Source: JBBQWS01 sp038210415
Lineage (GTDB): Bacteria > Actinomycetota > Actinomycetes > Prado026
Assembly: GCA_038210415.1 (NCBI GenBank)
Contig: JBBQWS010000006.1
Span: 29,522 to 93,521, forward strand
DNA length: 64,000 bases
Reading direction: 5' to 3'
Shown: piece after piece, positions 62,995 through 64,000 of the stretch
Layout of the letters: each line of letters starts with the position of its first letter
Numbering within the stretch: position 1 is the stretch's first letter
Notes under the pieces: model-generated
Told to the model about the DNA's origin: nothing
What the model saw: the letters and a program-made list of their open reading frames with translations, nothing else
Databases searched by the model: none
Translations under genes and position numbers: made by a program

Positions 62995-64000
62995 GTGGAC
63001 TGGGCCACGCAGGTGCTCGACCTCGTCGACGCACGCGAGGCCGAGATGACCTCGCTGCTCACCCGCCTTGTCTCGACGCCGAGCGTCACCGGCAGCGATA
63101 CCGAGAACGCGCTGCAGGAGCAGCTTGCCAAGCACCTCGCCGGGCTCGGGATCGAGGTCGACCACTGGCAGGTCCCGCTCGCCGAAACCGTTGCTGCGCA
63201 CGGCTTCCCCGGCTTCGAGGTACCCCGAACCGAGGCCTGGGGTCTCGTCGGTCGTCTGCCCGGCCAGGGCGACGGGCAGAGCCTCATGCTGAACGCACAC
63301 GTCGATGTCGTTCCGCCGGGCGACCTCGCGACCTGGACCGCCGCGGACCCGTTCAGCGGCCTGGTCAAGGACGGCAAGGTGTTTGGCCGCGGAGCCTGCG
63401 ACATGAAAGGCGGGCTGGTCGCCGCGCTGTGGGCGATGCAGGCGCTGAAAGACAGCGGCGTGCCGCTCAGGGGCGACCTGCTGCTGGCCTGCGTCGAGGG
63501 TGAGGAGGACGGTGGGCTCGGCACCTTCGCCACGTTGCGCCGAGGCTGGCGCGCCGACGCCTGCGTCATCCCCGAGCCCACCAGCCTCGACCTCGTGCCC
63601 GCCTGCGCGGGGGCGCTGACCTTCCGGCTGCGCATCCCCGGGCTCGCGACGCACGCCTCTCGTCGCACCGACGGCGTCAGCGCGATCGAGAAGCTCTGGC
63701 CCGTGCAGCGTGCGCTCAAGGAGCTTGAGGCGTTGCGCAACGCGGATGTGGACCCGTTGCTCGGCCGCTGGCCGATCGCGTACCCGATCTCGCTGGGGCA
63801 CGTCCATGCTGGCGAGTGGGCGTCCTCGGTCCCCGACCTGCTGGTCGCGGAGGGCCGGTACGGCGTCGCGCTGGACGAGACAGTCGAGGATGCACGCGCG
63901 TCGTTCGAGGACTGCATCGCCGCGGCCAGTGACGCGGATCCGTGGCTGCGCGACCACCCGGTGGTCGTGGAGTGGTGGGGCGGCCAGTTCGCCTCCGGTC
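62995..64000 (+). CDS. M20-family metallopeptidase/deacylase (cut by window edge)
   Basis: From GTG 62995 the frame is open to the window end (335 codons). Metal ligands are visible: H102 and D104 in LNAHVDVVPPG, D136 in GRGACDMKGG (shared by both metals), E170/E171 in CVEGEEDGG (catalytic and metal Glu), and IPEPT near 188-192. The ArgE/DapE/Ac-ornithine-deacetylase type is most likely; the substrate is unknown. The C-terminal part, including the last metal His, lies beyond the edge. It is divergent from the GH25-like gene, with a 75-bp shared upstream region. Confidence 0.9.
   Translation, partial: MDWATQVLDLVDAREAEMTSLLTRLVSTPSVTGSDTENALQEQLAKHLAGLGIEVDHWQVPLAETVAAHGFPGFEVPRTEAWGLVGRLPGQGDGQSLMLNAHVDVVPPGDLATWTAADPFSGLVKDGKVFGRGACDMKGGLVAALWAMQALKDSGVPLRGDLLLACVEGEEDGGLGTFATLRRGWRADACVIPEPTSLDLVPACAGALTFRLRIPGLATHASRRTDGVSAIEKLWPVQRALKELEALRNADVDPLLGRWPIAYPISLGHVHAGEWASSVPDLLVAEGRYGVALDETVEDARASFEDCIAAASDADPWLRDHPVVVEWWGGQFASG

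Overview
The window is one continuous high-GC (about 70%) actinobacterial chromosome segment. I judge this from codon use, many GTG starts, and marker genes: lsr2, clpC, a disA/radA pair, a CysS-type C-terminal domain and TAnnnT -10 boxes placed directly before start codons. The order radA-disA ... mutY ... clpC-lsr2-lysS-coaX-nadC-nadB-panC-DUF2520 is a backbone also known from mycobacteria and streptomycetes. The organism looks like a non-mycobacterial actinomycete; I cannot name the family. I saw no tRNA, rRNA, CRISPR array, prophage or insertion sequence.

Layout. 1-6.7 kb (all minus): ABC-2 exporter pair, proline catabolism/synthesis genes (PRODH, proC), a membrane protein and a MacA-MacB efflux system cut by the left edge; a 14-bp tandem repeat joins the MacB-type ATPase and permease genes. 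6.8-7.0 kb: a long inverted repeat. 7-9.6 kb: TIM-barrel isomerase, Ppx/GppA phosphatase, and a Cys-rich protein. 9.6-11.6 kb: an orphan type VII-secretion toxin/immunity cassette that runs into radA. 11.6-14.2 kb: radA and disA (DNA repair and c-di-AMP). 14.2-17.2 kb: CheW-CheR-CheB without a receptor or CheA, sitting inside the conserved disA-mutY backbone. 17.3-22.9 kb: secreted protein, mutY, clpC, lsr2, GNAT. 22.9-29.6 kb: lysS, then the overlapping NAD/CoA operon coaX-nadC-nadB-panC-DUF2520. 29.6-40.6 kb: MidA-type methyltransferase, SulP transporter, DUF1905 protein, two secreted proteins, a P450 with two PH-domain membrane proteins, and an amino-acid permease. 40.6-41.8 kb: a stand-alone NuoD paralogue. 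42.7-49.1 kb: an operon of two Gfo/Idh oxidoreductases, a peptidase-S51-like/CysS-domain fusion and a pseudokinase-flippase-like membrane protein. 49-52.2 kb: polyprenol-phosphate sugar transfer pair, one gene frameshifted. 52.4-54.4 kb: cysteine hydrolase and serine dehydratase. 54.4-58.2 kb: CsoR-CopZ-CopA copper operon followed by a potassium channel and a cupredoxin-like lipoprotein. 58.2-64 kb: AlkD-like repair protein, CorA, three exported proteins and an M20 peptidase cut by the right edge.

How they work together: several operons are translationally coupled (ATGA, GTGA or TGATG overlaps). At least twelve operon-head genes have a TAnnnT box 6-7 nt before the start codon, which points to leaderless mRNAs. 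The best candidates for something little described are the toxin/immunity cassette at 9.6-11.6 kb, the 14-bp repeat that creates serial overlapping mini-ORFs at 554-609, the NuoD paralogue with Trp at the quinone-site Tyr, and the GATase-like/oxidoreductase/CysS-domain operon.
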